DNA of 64,000 nt from Ornithodoros turicata. Its lineage: Eukaryota > Arthropoda > Arachnida > Ixodida > Argasidae. The DNA is taken from the NCBI RefSeq assembly GCF_037126465.1, contig NC_088201.1:7259001-7323000 (forward strand), written 5' to 3'. The translations under genes were made by a program, and so were the position numbers. The notes below the pieces were generated by a model. It was given only the letters and a program-made list of their open reading frames with translations. It was not told the DNA's origin and made no database searches. Position 1 is the stretch's first letter. Every line of letters begins with the position of its first letter. Of the stretch, positions 32,601 through 43,577 are shown piece after piece.

Positions 32601-35336
32601 GTGACAACATATACCCACCATAGGCATCGTCGAAGAGGACAGACGATGTCTGCCACAGCCTGCAGAAATAGACAGCTCCAAGAACTGCTCCCCACTCTCT
32701 TTAAAGTTCTGAGCGAATTTCCACTCCAGTCGGATCTATTGCCACACTCTGCGTGCAGATACCGTTTGCACTGCAATGCATTGCGCTATCCTTACTCTAG
32801 GTTAGCAGAGGAATATGCCGTTCTGCCGTCCTAGACATGCTGCAAGGTCATATTATATATATATACATATATATATACGTTTGATCATGATGATGAGGTG
32901 GACAATTCACTGCGATGAAGCAAGCTAGCTGGTGTATGCGGAGAAAAGGCATTTCCTTGAGTTTGAGGGAACATAAAGGTGCGTCCTCACTATGGCGATC
33001 GGCATAGGGAGCCATAGGCAAAGCACACCGAGAAAGCCGATCTGAGGACACACCTTAAGGAACCCAAGGAGGCAGTTCCCTTCCTCAAGGAAATGCTGCC
33101 TTTTCCAAGGAATTGAGCTCACCTGTCCTGCCTCGTTATCGTGGCTTCTCCCGCTAAATTTACATTTAACTTAAACGTACATGGGTCTAAATTTGAAGTA
33201 GATTCTGTATTGCCAACTGTAGGAAAAGCTAAGTAGATGTGTGTATTGTCAGTAGAGTAAATCTACTGAGAAAAATGGAGGCTAATGTTATTGTAATCAC
33301 TCCCGCACGGGGCAGGCCGCTGAAGCGACATGTTTTTGTAATTGTCCAGCCCTCACGGTGTGTGGCACTAAAACATAATAATACAAAAAAAAAAAGAATC
33401 TGTGGTCGTAAACTTCATGTCGCAATGAAACTTAACTTGCTTAGCAACGACACGGCGAGTCGAGGCACCTCGCGTGCCGCCGGTTACTAGCCTCTCTCTC
33501 CAGTTAATGGGTTCAGTGCGACAAATAGACGAAGAAAGAAATGGTCACGTGATCGTCGTCTGCGGGGGCGCCGGACGTTATCGGAGCCCCAGCCGGGTCG
33601 CCACACCCGCTAATAAATATTTCCCACCGACATCGATTTTCGACGGCCAAGAATATCGCCGATGGCGTGACGAACCTATGGGGTTGTATTGTTCGTACGT
33701 AACACGTCGGAGTAACTGGTCGCCATCACGTCGCAATAAACGCATTCCCCTACCAACTATGTTTGGCAAAAGCAGCCTCAACGGAGGCAACCGCGCTGTT
33801 TTTATTCAATATAGTTTAATGGGCGCGTAATGCACAGAGTTCAAATAAAGCCGTAGAGTATTAAATGCTCTTAAAAGTAGCCCCCCCCCCCCCGTCAGTT
33901 TCAAGATACAAGTTGGACTTCGCTATCAAAGAAATACGAAGAGCGTGAAGTTTAACAATGACATTACCAAAAAGCTTTATTAGCTCGCGGGAAAAGCTGC
34001 TTTTCAAACTGCCTATCCATTTTTCATTTCATTTTCATTTATTGGAACATTTGTAAAAACCTGTACATCACAGGGTGGCCAAAAAGCAGCAAAAAAGCTG
34101 CTTGACTAGGGCACGACCCTTTATCACTCATCATTGATAGTTATATCAAAATCTAGCCGTAGAAAAACATATAAAGGAACATATACCCGAAATGCATGCA
34201 CTGCACATTGGAAACAAATCAGCATAATCAGCTACACAATGCACCACGTATGCTTAGTGTCCTTAGGAAGGACAATGACACATCATTAACGTGCAAATTC
34301 AGTGCGGAAAACCTGTTTAGTATATGTGGAAGGCTATAGGTTAGCGAGGCTATAGGGTAGCCTGCCCCCAACGCTGGACAAGCGCTCTACAGATGCGAGC
34401 GAATACGCTACAGAAACGACAGAATTTACCGTCGTTTTTCTCCTTATATCGTTGCTTTAACCTCATAAACAATTATTAATATTTTACGTGCCCTCTCTCG
34501 ATCGCTACGGCGTTGGGCACGGGTCTTCTATCCTGACTGTAGGGGTCTCAATGGCTTACCCGCATACCCTTCAAGACAACACATCGCCTCATGCATGCTC
34601 CCAACCCAGAGACGGTAACCCTACCCAAGACCAACGTAGATGTCCCGAACGTCTCAGACCCTAAAGCATATGTAGAGCACAAAACGCATTGCCGAAATAA
34701 AGGAGAATGTTTCGTTCGACCTCCGCATCACGCACACAAAAGTAACTTGGCAGAGTGAGTAGAAGTAATTGCAAAAATATCTAAGTTAGACTACTAAATA
34801 CTGACCTTTGACAATATTTGCAAGTTGCCAAGTTACTCTCAAAAGTATTAACTTAAATACTCTACTCAAGTTACTGTACAAGTCTGGTCCTTCCTCACCT
34901 CTTTGGCGGATCAGTTGGAAACATATCCGCTTAGTCGTCTCAATGTTGCCGGTCTGGAGGACGCCAATAGACCTCTACCCGAGAAACGTCATCATGACGT
35001 TGATCATGAAACCGAAACAAATCGGAAGGGGAGACCTGGGTTCCACGAATGGGCACTTGTTGGCTGCCTCCTATTGAAAGAAAAGTAGGACCGAAGGTCG
35101 TGGCCCTTTCCGGGACCATCGTAGTCCCCTCAAGACCGTGGCTTTCGGGCCCGACCTCGTTCGCCACTAGCTTCTAGCGTAGTTCAACTCTACCAAACTG
35201 GTGGCGCTGTCGAACGCTATGACGTCATTTGTTTACAAACAGGGAGGAGTCTATTTGGTTCTCCCACCGTCAACCAAGGGTTACATGTTGAGTCACCATT
35301 GCGAGTCTATGCACGACGAAATTAAAAGCGAAACAT
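32601..35336. other. No gene recognised
   Basis: Contains the second LINE tail scrap (32885-32935), a TA-run (32856-32878), a C-run (33879-33892) and, at about 34735-34887, an eroded family-D-like end (AAGTTACTGTACAAGTCTG). A plus frame at 33474-33830 is open for 118 codons and is followed by AATAAA at about 33845, but it has no splice signals or motif that would justify a call. Confidence 0.3.
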
Positions 35337-36431
35337 TAGTGAGTTTTAGTGTATCGTACGCTATATCGCCTTTTGCGTACGTAAGGAATAGCGTTGGTGG
35401 TTCTGCGCACGCGCAAAACAAAGTGAGCTTCGCGCATTGCGCAGAACCACCACGCTATCCCTTACGTACGCAAAGGCGATATAGCATACGCACTGTTAGA
35501 AAAATTTATACCTTTTAGGGTATAAACGGTTTGTCCTAGGGCGCATACCTTTTGAGGTATAAACGCTATACCTCCTTCGAGGTATAGTAACTTTATACCT
35601 TCCTGAAAGTATATTATTTGCACCTCATGGTATAAACATATATCCCCTTGAAGGTATATTTTCGAACCCGGGATGTAATCTTGAAAAATTGGAATATTCG
35701 ATTTTTTTCAACGCTATTTAAGAGTGGCACTTTTCTGATCCAGCTCTTAACAAAATTATAACAAAATAATATAGAGCAACAAGTGCTTTAATAACAGCAA
35801 CTACCGCGAGAAGGAGAGAAAGAAAGATACCTGTACACGCACGCACACAAACGTACCCACAAGCTCATATTCACAAAGTGCAGTTGTAAAACGTAAAGGA
35901 GAGCTCGTGCAGATTACTCGTCACGCAAGAAGCAACGTGGGAGGATTTGGTGGAGAACAGATGCTGGTGTAACACATCGTGGCTTCGCAAAATGTGGGGC
36001 ACCTTCGCCCGACGAGCAAGTATACGAGTGAGGACGCGTAGATTTGGTCACTTCAGGAATAAATAGCACGGTGCTATAAACCACTCCCCTATTAATTACG
36101 ATGCAACTGTATTACTGACTGTGTTTCCTAATTAAATTACTTCTTAGCTGAAATGGTATATACTGTTTCCACCACAAATTAATGTGGTACCACAGGTTCA
36201 TATCCAAAGGTATACAAAATACCGAAGGTATAAATGCAAGAGAGAAGTATCTTATTATACCCTCAACTGGCGTGGAAGGTATAGCCTCGGCGATTTATAC
36301 CTCCCACATGGTTTAAACGGGGTATAGACATTGGTGATGAGGTGTAAACATGGGTTTAGTCCTGGTTTATACCTTCGTTATACCTCTTCTATACCTTTTC
36401 TTCTAGCAGTGTGGTGCACTAAAACTCCCTA
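35337..36431. mobile_element. TA-flanked MITE, family B (copy 3), interrupted
   Basis: The left arm (from 35339) reads GTGAGTTTTAGTGTATCG then TACGCTATATCGCC. The right arm is split: its inner part ends at GGCGATATAGCATACG (35490) and its last bases (GTGCACTAAAACTCCC) reappear at about 36414-36429. TA flanks at 35337-35338 and 36430-36431 mark the ends. The gap is filled by another element. Confidence 0.8.
35491..36411. mobile_element. Terminal-inverted-repeat element with GGTATA subterminal motifs
   Basis: The ends are CACTGTTAGAAA and the complement of CACTGCTAGAAG. Both halves contain many GGTATA/TATACC motifs in alternating orientation, dense near the ends and sparse in the centre. It is inserted in the right arm of the family B MITE, which dates it as younger. 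The exact target duplication is unclear. There is no coding frame. Confidence 0.7.
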
Positions 36432-36460
36432 TTTTTACCCGAGATATAGGAGTGAAAGCT

Positions 36461-36908
36461 TCAATGGGTGCCCGTAAGCTTCAATGTGCCCTGAGGGAAG
36501 ACAATGTCAAGCAATCGATACATGCGTGTCACAAGCGCGTTGTTCCTTTCCATGGTAGACCCGCAGACATGGCACGCTTTGTTGTATCGAACGACGCTGT
36601 GCACACACGCGACGATTGTTTCGAATAAGAGATACGTTTCGACGGCCTTGCTAGATGTTTTCCTGTCTGGCAAAGCCAGACTTATCGATGTCGCAACATC
36701 GAGGCGAGGCGCATCTTCATGCTCGGAACAGCAACATGGCTCGATGCCAAGTAGAACATATCTCGAGCCAACATGCTGCGCGTCCAGGTCAACATGATCC
36801 TTGCGTCGTACACGCCAACTAAAGGTGTATCGTCCTCTCATGAATGGGTGCATTGACGTGATATTCATTCGCAGTTGGGCAACACTGTAATATTGCATTG
36901 GGTGCCCT
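36461..36908 (-). CDS. Candidate terminal exon, unrecognised protein
   Basis: On the minus strand TTACACTTGCACTTTCAG ends at 36909, a good polypyrimidine tract and acceptor, and is followed by 148 open codons to a TGA at 36461-36463. The frame is protein-like: few low-complexity runs, mixed codon use and plausible folds (YTFSWRVRRKDHVDLD, GSRYVLLGIE, PCCCSEHED, CHVCGSTMERNN). Four clustered Cys (CCC and CHVC) stand out. I recognise no family and would not guess one. The upstream side is a family A MITE 25 bp from the acceptor, and the downstream side is the family B/C nest, so a 3' UTR signal may have been displaced. It could alternatively be a remnant of a mobile element. Confidence 0.4.
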
Positions 36909-36933
36909 GAAAGTGCAAGTGTAATTTTTTTAC

Positions 36934-37230
36934 TGCACTCTGAAAGAAAAAAAGGGTGTACTGTAACTCCTTTTTTTGCCACATATATAACACCCTTTTG
37001 GAGAGTACAATTACGTTCAAAAGGGTGTCTCCTCACTCCCTCAAGGGAGTAGCGTAACACCTTTCTCCCTACTGGAGAGTAATATTACTCCCCGGCAGGG
37101 AGAAAGTGTTATGCTATTCCCTTGAGGGAGTGAGGAGACACTCTTTTGAGCTTAATTGTACTCTCCAAAAGGGTGTTATATATGTGGCAAGGAAAGGAGT
37201 TAAAGTACACCCTTATTTTTTAAGAGTGTG
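36934..37230. mobile_element. Foldback MITE, family A (copy 2)
   Basis: The body 36936-37228 starts CACTCTGAAAG and ends with the complement of CACTCTTAAAAAATAAGGG. Nearly all of it is a palindrome, closely similar to 186-532. The flanking dinucleotide is TG on both sides in place of TA. Open frames here are by-products of the palindrome. Confidence 0.85.
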
Positions 37231-38575
37231 CTCGCACAGTCAAGCAGATGCTCAGGTACTGAGCTTTAACAACAACAACAACAAATAAATCGTTACTATG
37301 ACATTGGGTGATTCACCACTGGAGAGCAGTACACTACCACATTACACGCGAAACATTAGATGTGAGATATGAGAATGAAGTTAAAGTTACGTGCAAGTGC
37401 AAGAATTGAGCTGTCCTTCACTGGCTGCGCTACGCCGCAAAAAGGAAGACGAAGAAGAAAAAAACGCACTTGGAGACCGTAAAAGCTCTAGCAGCCACGT
37501 GAACGTGAACTCTAGAACGTGAACAATTAGACAAGGAACTAAGAAAGCTTAGTCACACGCCTCTCACCTTTGCCAAGATAATGGGCAATTGGAATACAAG
37601 CTCAGATCGAAAAATTGCACTCAGTGTGCTGTGTGACTTCCTCAAAGAAACGCAAATCGTGCAGAAATATTAGGACAGGTCCACTGAAGAAGGAACTCCG
37701 CATGTTGACAATCAGCAGATAGATCCAAAGGGCAAAGGATGATCCTCCTGCGATCTATAAATGTAATAATCAACAAGCTACCTAATCCAGCTAACCCCCT
37801 CCCCCCAGCCGACATACAAGCGAAGAAGAGGAACATACTCCTCAACTAAAAGAAATGGAGCAGCAGACCCCAAACTCGGGCGTCACCAAGCTCCAAAACG
37901 CAGCTACTTCTACTCTACTCTCTAGCAGCCATGGCAAACAATTTTTGTGATGTCGTTCCCTGATCTGTGCAGTCTCCGGGCCTTTTTACACAGATAATAT
38001 ATCAGTGTGGGACAGAACGTGTGGGATTAGGGGTAGAGAACTGCCTCGCTGATATCAATGCTCCATGTCCGGCCGAGGTCGTCAGCACTTCGTATGACAA
38101 GGTGCGCCTCCTTGCGTGCAGAGACAGTGTACACGGGGGAGCCGTGTCCTCAGATTTCAGCCCACGTTAGGGATGAGCAGAATGAAATCCGCGGACAAGC
38201 TACTGTGGTAGTGGGAAACAATAGCTCCGAATCACCCTTCCCCTAACCAAATCCTCCACTAAGGGGTAGTCATACTCCTCACGATATCATTAAAAGGTGT
38301 CAAATGATGCTCAAAGGATCACCAATAGGAAACTCGCCAAATATGTTTTTGTTGTTTTGTTTTTCTTGCAAAGAAAAAGTTTTCTTTGAAATGAGATACG
38401 GTAAGCTCTTGATTGAGAGAGTGACGTGATGTGATAGTGGAAGAAAAAAAAAGGGGGGGGGGATTTAAGTCACGACAAAGCGAGGCGTCTTGACTGAGAG
38501 TCTTCTACGGGAGTATGCGTGAGACCTGATATATCCTTGTCCAAGGCGTGTTCTGACGTCTGTTTCTTCTTTTAG
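37231..38575. other. No gene recognised; possible intron
   Basis: An AAC microsatellite lies at 37269-37284 and a G-run at 38453-38462. The last 25 bases form a pyrimidine tract ending CTTCTTTTAG, the acceptor for the next entry. Confidence 0.35.
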
Positions 38576-38775
38576 GCAACGAAGCCTCCAACGGGAGCTA
38601 CTAAGAAGTTCTTGAGGGTAATTATTGTGTGGCTAACACAGCGTGCCAGGTGTGCTATTGTGTTGTGTGGTTGGCTTGCCGCACTTTAAACGCCAGCTTC
38701 GTTTATCTTGACTTTGTCACACTTTGCAGCGCGCTTGTGCTCATAATAAAGCATGTACCTTTTGGCTTAACTGAC
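38576..38775 (+). CDS. Candidate terminal exon with polyadenylation signal
   Basis: TGTTTCTTCTTTTAG ends at 38575 and the exon would begin GCAACGAAGCC. One phase stays open for 37 codons (starting ATKPPTGATKKFLR) to a TAA. A second phase gives only eight codons (NEASNGSY) before a stop. AATAAA is at 38745-38750, about 170 bp after the acceptor and followed by a T/G-rich stretch, which is the expected spacing for a last exon. The protein is not recognised and the coding phase is undecided. The whole exon could be mostly 3' UTR. Confidence 0.3.
38745..38750 (+). terminator. AATAAA polyadenylation signal
   Basis: A canonical hexamer followed within 25 bases by a T/G-rich stretch. It is meaningful only if the acceptor at 38575 is used. 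Confidence 0.3.
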
Positions 38776-40800
38776 CACGCAGACCACGTTCTGCGGAAGC
38801 GCCAGCGCCAGTGAGGATGCCGGTCCGGCGTCAACCGAAAATAGTAGTCGTGTGTCATTTTGTGGAACGTTATCTCAGCAGGAAGGTACTACATGGTGAA
38901 GAGCTATAAGTACAACATCTTCCAGACTTTGACACTGCATGCGCCTTAGTTCCTAACCACACTATATGTCAGTGTACGTGTAGATTATTCTAACGAGCGC
39001 GTACGTTTCACTGCGTTAGCAAGAACCATACTGTGACTCAACACTTCGCGTATGCAGCTGATACTCGTATAACAAACTTAATTGTATGGTGTAAATTATT
39101 CGTAGCGTCCTCTTTTTTTTCTCTTCTTCTTCTTCTATGAGAGTGTTTCTTTTCCACGAATCCCGTAGAAAGTATAATAATCCTTAATGATGTCGTGCAT
39201 TATTGTTCTGAAACGACCCTCCATATGGCTTTCTTTCTTTTATTTCATTCTTTTTTTTTACATTTCGTAAGTACAGTCGCAACAAATGATGAAGAACAAA
39301 CGTGAACAGGACGTAAGCACACAATGGACCTTTTCCATATTCGCGTCGCCCCTGGCGGTGGAATGTCGGACGTCGTGTCTTTCCCCTCAATAACGCTTTA
39401 CGAACTGGCACGTACGTTGCGTGGGAAAGTAGCAAAGGAAGATTGGAAGAAACATGCGGAAAGGGTGAAAGCGCATTGTGCTCATTACCAGACCTCAAAC
39501 GTCCGCTAACCTTGAAACTGATTATCTCCCCACAATGAACATGACAGTAGCCCGAGGTGGGACCATGGCGATGTTTTCCGCTCAAAGATGGCGGACTCAA
39601 GGGCTGGGCATGCGCATACGCGTTGTCGGAAACGGTCCATTCCGTCCTGTCATCTTTCCGCGCCATGTCTACGTTTGATCCAAAGCAACTTGCTCGCATC
39701 AGTGCTTTCTCCAAATGATTAGAAATTATACTCGGAACGTCCGCATTAAAAGTAATGCAATGCACTTTCTTCGCTTTTTTTTTTTTTTTCCTTTTCAGTA
39801 TAAATTCACCAATGCCAAAATATGTGCCAAAATCGAATTATGCTGACAAAAAGCTCAAACCACGCCCAGGAAAGTTATTGCTGGCTACGCGAATGAAAAG
39901 GGGGAACGTACCAGAATGACTCACGTGGAAAAGATCGGCTCTTGAGAAAGAACCATAATGTAGAAGCATAAAAATAAAAATAAGAGGTAGGTGACTGAAT
40001 TTTCTTCGGCTCACATCTTTGAATAACATTAAAATTCGAGCACGTCGACGATTTACTTGCGAGAGTTCCCAAAGAGTATTCTCAAGTTTTCAGGAAAGCT
40101 AGATTGGATTCACGTATCGGGCTTATTTTGTTTTCTGTTTGTCGTTTAGTACGCAGTGGAAGTAAACTTGGTATCGGCATAAAGGGGTAGACACTGCGTT
40201 AGAGAGAAAGCCAGAAAGGGAATCAACATCTCCGGGAAGATTTGTGGCACGTGATTTTATCGTAACAAACGAAAAAACAAACAAACAAACCTTTCCGAAA
40301 AGGTTCTGTCGCGGGTTTCCGTTGAAAATTTCGCTATTCCTGGCAAACTGTTTAATAACTTCGTGAGCGCGATTGGATTTTCTTCCTCGTCTTTCACAAG
40401 ATGGCACGGATGGCGTCCGAAAATGCGAATACCTCTAATAGAAAACATCGCTAAGAAGTTTGCGCAGAGATAGCCTACAGTCGGCTTTTGTTATCCTCGT
40501 AGGCATGTTGAAGGATTAAATTTATGATTTTCTTAACCGTTTAACGAAAAAAAAAGAGGGAAACAAACTGCGGCATCCGTGGCCAGTGTGGCCTAATTGG
40601 CTTCTAAAACTGCAGACAGGATTGATTGTACGACTGGTACATACAAGACATAACTGAAATCTCGCGTTACCATATCACACTGCATGTAACCCTAGGGGTA
40701 AACGAACTTTCTGTTGTTAATACTCCAAGCGTTCAATTCAACTCTTCACTTCCGGGACCTCGATCTCGAGTCCTATTGAATAGTGAGAATTGTGACCATC
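38776..40800. other. No gene recognised; possible TATA-less promoter
   Basis: At about 39584-39630 an AAGATGGCGG motif (YY1-like) and GGCATGCGCATACGCG (NRF1-like) occur within 40 bp, in a CpG-richer patch. This is suggestive of a TATA-less promoter, but no attached exon was found. The 193-codon minus frame (39184-39765) covers the same stretch and lacks motifs. A T-run lies at 39776-39789. Confidence 0.3.
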
Positions 40801-41782
40801 TCCCACATCAGAGCCATTTATAGGGAGAGTTTGGCCATTCTCTGATTTTTTTTGCCGCCTCGTGGGTGGAGCCTATTTTGACGTCACAGTCATCGTTGCG
40901 CCACCCAAAAAGTCTGAATCCAAGCGGAATCCGCTTATCAGCTATCTAGTCCGCGCCATATTGATGCTTTCCGCCAGCTGGTCGGCAGTTTCGTGGTCGC
41001 GCTGAATGTAATCTACGGGAATAACCGGCTTATGACCCACAGGCGCCATTGATAAGGGGGGCTTTGTTGCCGGACTGAAAGAGTTCAAGGACGGAAGGCT
41101 TTCGAAGCAAGAAGTACGCACATGTCTTCTCGCCTTGGAGTGTAAACAACGAACAGCATCAATATGGCGTCGCCGACAGGTTGACGACTGGATAACAATG
41201 GAGTACGACGAGGGAGGTCGTTCAGCCGTGATGTCACATGACGCGCTGTATGTTAGGCTCCTCCTAATGGCCAACCTCTCTCTATAGGGAGCGCACTTCT
41301 CTTTCAAGCACGCACCGGATGCCTTCTAACGAACCAGAGAAGGAGTGAATTATTTGAAAACGTTGATCCTACGTGCCAGTTATGCGGAAAAGCGGCGGAA
41401 ACCATACGACACATTTTAATCGAGTGCGAGAAAATCCAAGAGTATGCTCCCAAGATCAAAAAAATGGATGAGAACATGCAGTGCTTGTTCAAACAAGCTG
41501 AAACAGAAACTGAAAGCGAAGTGGAAGACCCGCCATCAAACGAGCCCTTCAAGCAGATACAGAGCCGCCTAGTGCACTGGGAGAAAATCAAACACAGACT
41601 CACGAGACCCACGAGACAACCACAGAAGTGACCTAAGTAACAAACAGAAACGAATTGAACTCATCGAGAACTATTTTCTTTTCTTTTTATTTTTACACCT
41701 GTGACTCCATCCTGGAAATCTGCCCTGTATCAAAAGGGATTAGGTGCCACTATCACTATCTATAAACGGCTCTGTCCCACAT
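40801..41782. mobile_element. hAT-like MITE X, family E, with nested LINE
   Basis: The body 40809-41774 is flanked by TCCCACAT (40801-40808 and 41775-41782). The left TIR starts CAGAGCCATTTATAGGGAG. The right TIR is its near-complement, but it is split 15 bp from its end by a LINE copy (41287-41758). Internal sequence has CACCCAAAAA-type and GACGTCAC motifs. No transposase is recognised; a minus frame of 121 codons (40942-41307) covers the interior and is unassigned. Confidence 0.85.
41287..41758 (+). pseudogene. 5'-truncated LINE with intact ORF2 C-terminus, 6-bp target duplication
   Basis: TCTATA flanks the insert at 41281-41286 and 41759-41764. An uninterrupted frame (41311-41631, 106 codons and TGA, no start) encodes a typical LINE ORF2 tail with zinc motif CQLCGKAAETIRHILIEC at residues 23-40, followed by a charged, Glu-rich helix and a basic end. 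About 127 bp of 3' UTR follow, ending in CACTATC-type repeats in place of poly(A). The clean frame suggests a fairly recent insertion, although the copy itself lacks endonuclease and reverse transcriptase. Confidence 0.75.
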
Positions 41783-42614
41783 CAGAGCCGTATATTAAAA
41801 GGGAGTCTGGCCATTGGGAGGAGTCGCAAAAAGAGGCTCGACTTGTCAATCACAGTTTCGCTCCACTTATTGGTTTGCTCTTTATCAAGGGGGTCGCCAT
41901 GACACCTCACTGCCACCCAAAATGGCGACGAAAACAAACACAGTGAAGCGGGGATTTCGTGACAAAAAATTTTCACAGACTACTCTGATTTTATGCCGCA
42001 AATGTACATCCTCATATACGTTTCTTGGAAATCAGTTTCAACTGATGCTCATCCATCGATATCTAACCGAAAATAATACGTTTTGTCGCCGGTGTTAGGC
42101 CTAGTGAACACGGCGATCGCGGCGATCACAACGAAATCATAACAAAAAACGGCACTGTGCTGTACAATCTTATATTTGATTGCTGGATTTCATGGATATA
42201 ATCATTCTTGCCTTTTATATTCCAACTATTCATGTAGATTTGTTTCAAAAGCGTACCGACAGAATGTGCCCCCAGCAGGTGGTTCTGCCGGCAGCGGTAC
42301 AACGACTGAAGCAGACGACAACTCCCGACGTTCCCCACGCACTCTAGGTGGTGTTCATCAAATTTGCACCAAAAATCCACTAGTTTTGCAGATAGCGAGA
42401 GGTATCCATTTCAATCCCATCCAAACCACTTGCCACCCAAAATGGCGCTGCCCATGTTGGATAGGGGGACAAGTAGTGAAGATAGGTTGATTGATATCGC
42501 CCGATATTTCAAGACTCTATTGGTCAGAAAGCTGAAAAAGTGGGTGGAGCTTCAGGTATAGGCATGACCCATTAATGGCCAGACTCCCTTTTAATATACG
42601 GCTCTGTCCCACAT
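41775..42614. mobile_element. hAT-like MITE Y, family E
   Basis: The body 41783-42606 has perfect TIRs over about 33 bp, starting CAGAGCCGTATATTAAAAGG, and is flanked by TCCCACAT (41775-41782 and 42607-42614). The left 8-mer is also the right target duplication of element X. Internal CACCCAAAATGGCG motifs occur near both ends (about 41921 and 42430). Confidence 0.9.
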
Positions 42615-42714
42615 AGGCCGTTAGCGCCATCTAGGAGAGCGCGTCGATGCAATCTTCAAACCTAAAGCTGTGCGGCGCACTCTTTTTGGCTCTGGAGTAT
42701 GAAGACATATGCTC

Positions 42715-42900
42715 GTTGGTTGCGTCTCCCGAGGTAATGCTACCAACTGGAAGGTAGCCGGATCGAATCCCACCACCAGCTGTGCCGTCCGAGAACCTTC
42801 CTGAGTTTTACGGATGCCGGCACAGTCCTCCATGAAGTCTGTCCTGCACGCAAACGACCCTTTGTCTTCCATTCCTTCCTGCTGTCATTTTTCCATCCCA
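42715..42900 (+). mobile_element. SINE family S2, with tRNA-like head
   Basis: The head contains CCGGATCGAATCCCACC (B box at about 42759-42771). It is followed by the S2 body (AGCTGTGCCGTCCGAG, GATGCCGGCACAGTCC, CTTCCTGCTGTC). It stops at about 42897 where a minus-strand LINE 3' end begins. The CGCTCATAG segment is lost. Confidence 0.6.
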
Positions 42901-43099
42901 ACAACAAAAACTTTATTTCGAGATGATGAACGGGGAGCTTCATCGCCAGGGGGCGATACTCTACCCTATTGCTGGTGGTGATGCGGGGAATGAAATAATG
43001 AGCCCCTTCACGATAAGGATCGGGGTCCTATGGTGTCCAAAAAGAAGAGCTTTGAGGGCAGAGCATTGGTGGGCTGGATTTGGCCAGGGACCAAGCAAT

Positions 43100-43110
<11 letters not shown>
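42901..43110 (-). pseudogene. LINE ORF2 C-terminal fragment with AATAAA 3' end
   Basis: The minus strand encodes LLGPWPNPAHQCSALKALL, the LGP motif region that is also present at 5369-5580 (KILGPWLDPSHQ) and at 57780-57900 (LLGPVRRLAQ). A short 3' UTR follows and AATAAAGTTTTTGTTGTT closes it at about 42900. The 5' truncation is at the GA-run (43103-43130). Frames are broken. Confidence 0.6.

Positions 43111-43130
<20 letters not shown>
43103..43130 (+). repeat. (GA)n microsatellite
   Basis: Fourteen GA units, followed by a G-run at about 43134-43140. Confidence 0.9.
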
Positions 43131-43135
<5 letters not shown>

Positions 43136-43427
43136 GGGGGCGAGAGTAGAGATGCAAAATTTCCGAAAATTTTGGATCGCTCGAAAAAAACTGGTTTCTT
43201 TCGGAGTTTTTTTCCGAAAAATTGGATAGCATGGAAACAAACGCGGTTACTGCTGAGTCGAAGCATTGCCGGCCAAGCCACAGCATACAATGAGCTCGAA
43301 ACTTTAGTAGTGTTCACCCTCTAGGCATAAATGCAGAGCAGAGCATCCCATGAGACTGCCGTCTACTCAGCGATAGGTAATTGTAACAACCCGTCCACTC
43401 CGACCAGAACTCAGCATTATGCAAGAG

Positions 43428-43577
43428 ATAAACTGATGTTCTGAGGCTGGAACAACATAGAAGGGACAGATACAAACAAAGCCTCAAATTGCCTAAGAAA
43501 TCAACGATGAAAGATGAAAGTCACTGAAAAGGTTGGCCAGCTGTAGGGATCGAACCCACATCTGCTGGATTGATCTT
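43428..43577 (-). mobile_element. tRNA-derived SINE (Ruka-like), minus copy
   Basis: On the minus strand: a partial tRNA head with B box GGGTTCGATCCCTAC, GGCCAACCTTTTCAGTGAC, then the tail CTTTCATCGTTGATTTCTT, TTGAGGC and GTTCCAGCCTCAGAACATCAG. It shows the normal head-then-tail order of the family. The head lacks its A-box half. Confidence 0.75.

Noticed and set aside
33474..33830. 118-codon plus frame followed by AATAAA
   Set aside because: Opposed by an open minus frame over the same bases, with no motif and no splice signals.
39184..39765. 193-codon minus-strand open frame
   Set aside because: No motif and no splice or start context that supports it. It overlaps a patch with promoter-like motifs, and its N-terminal half is low in conserved-looking residues.
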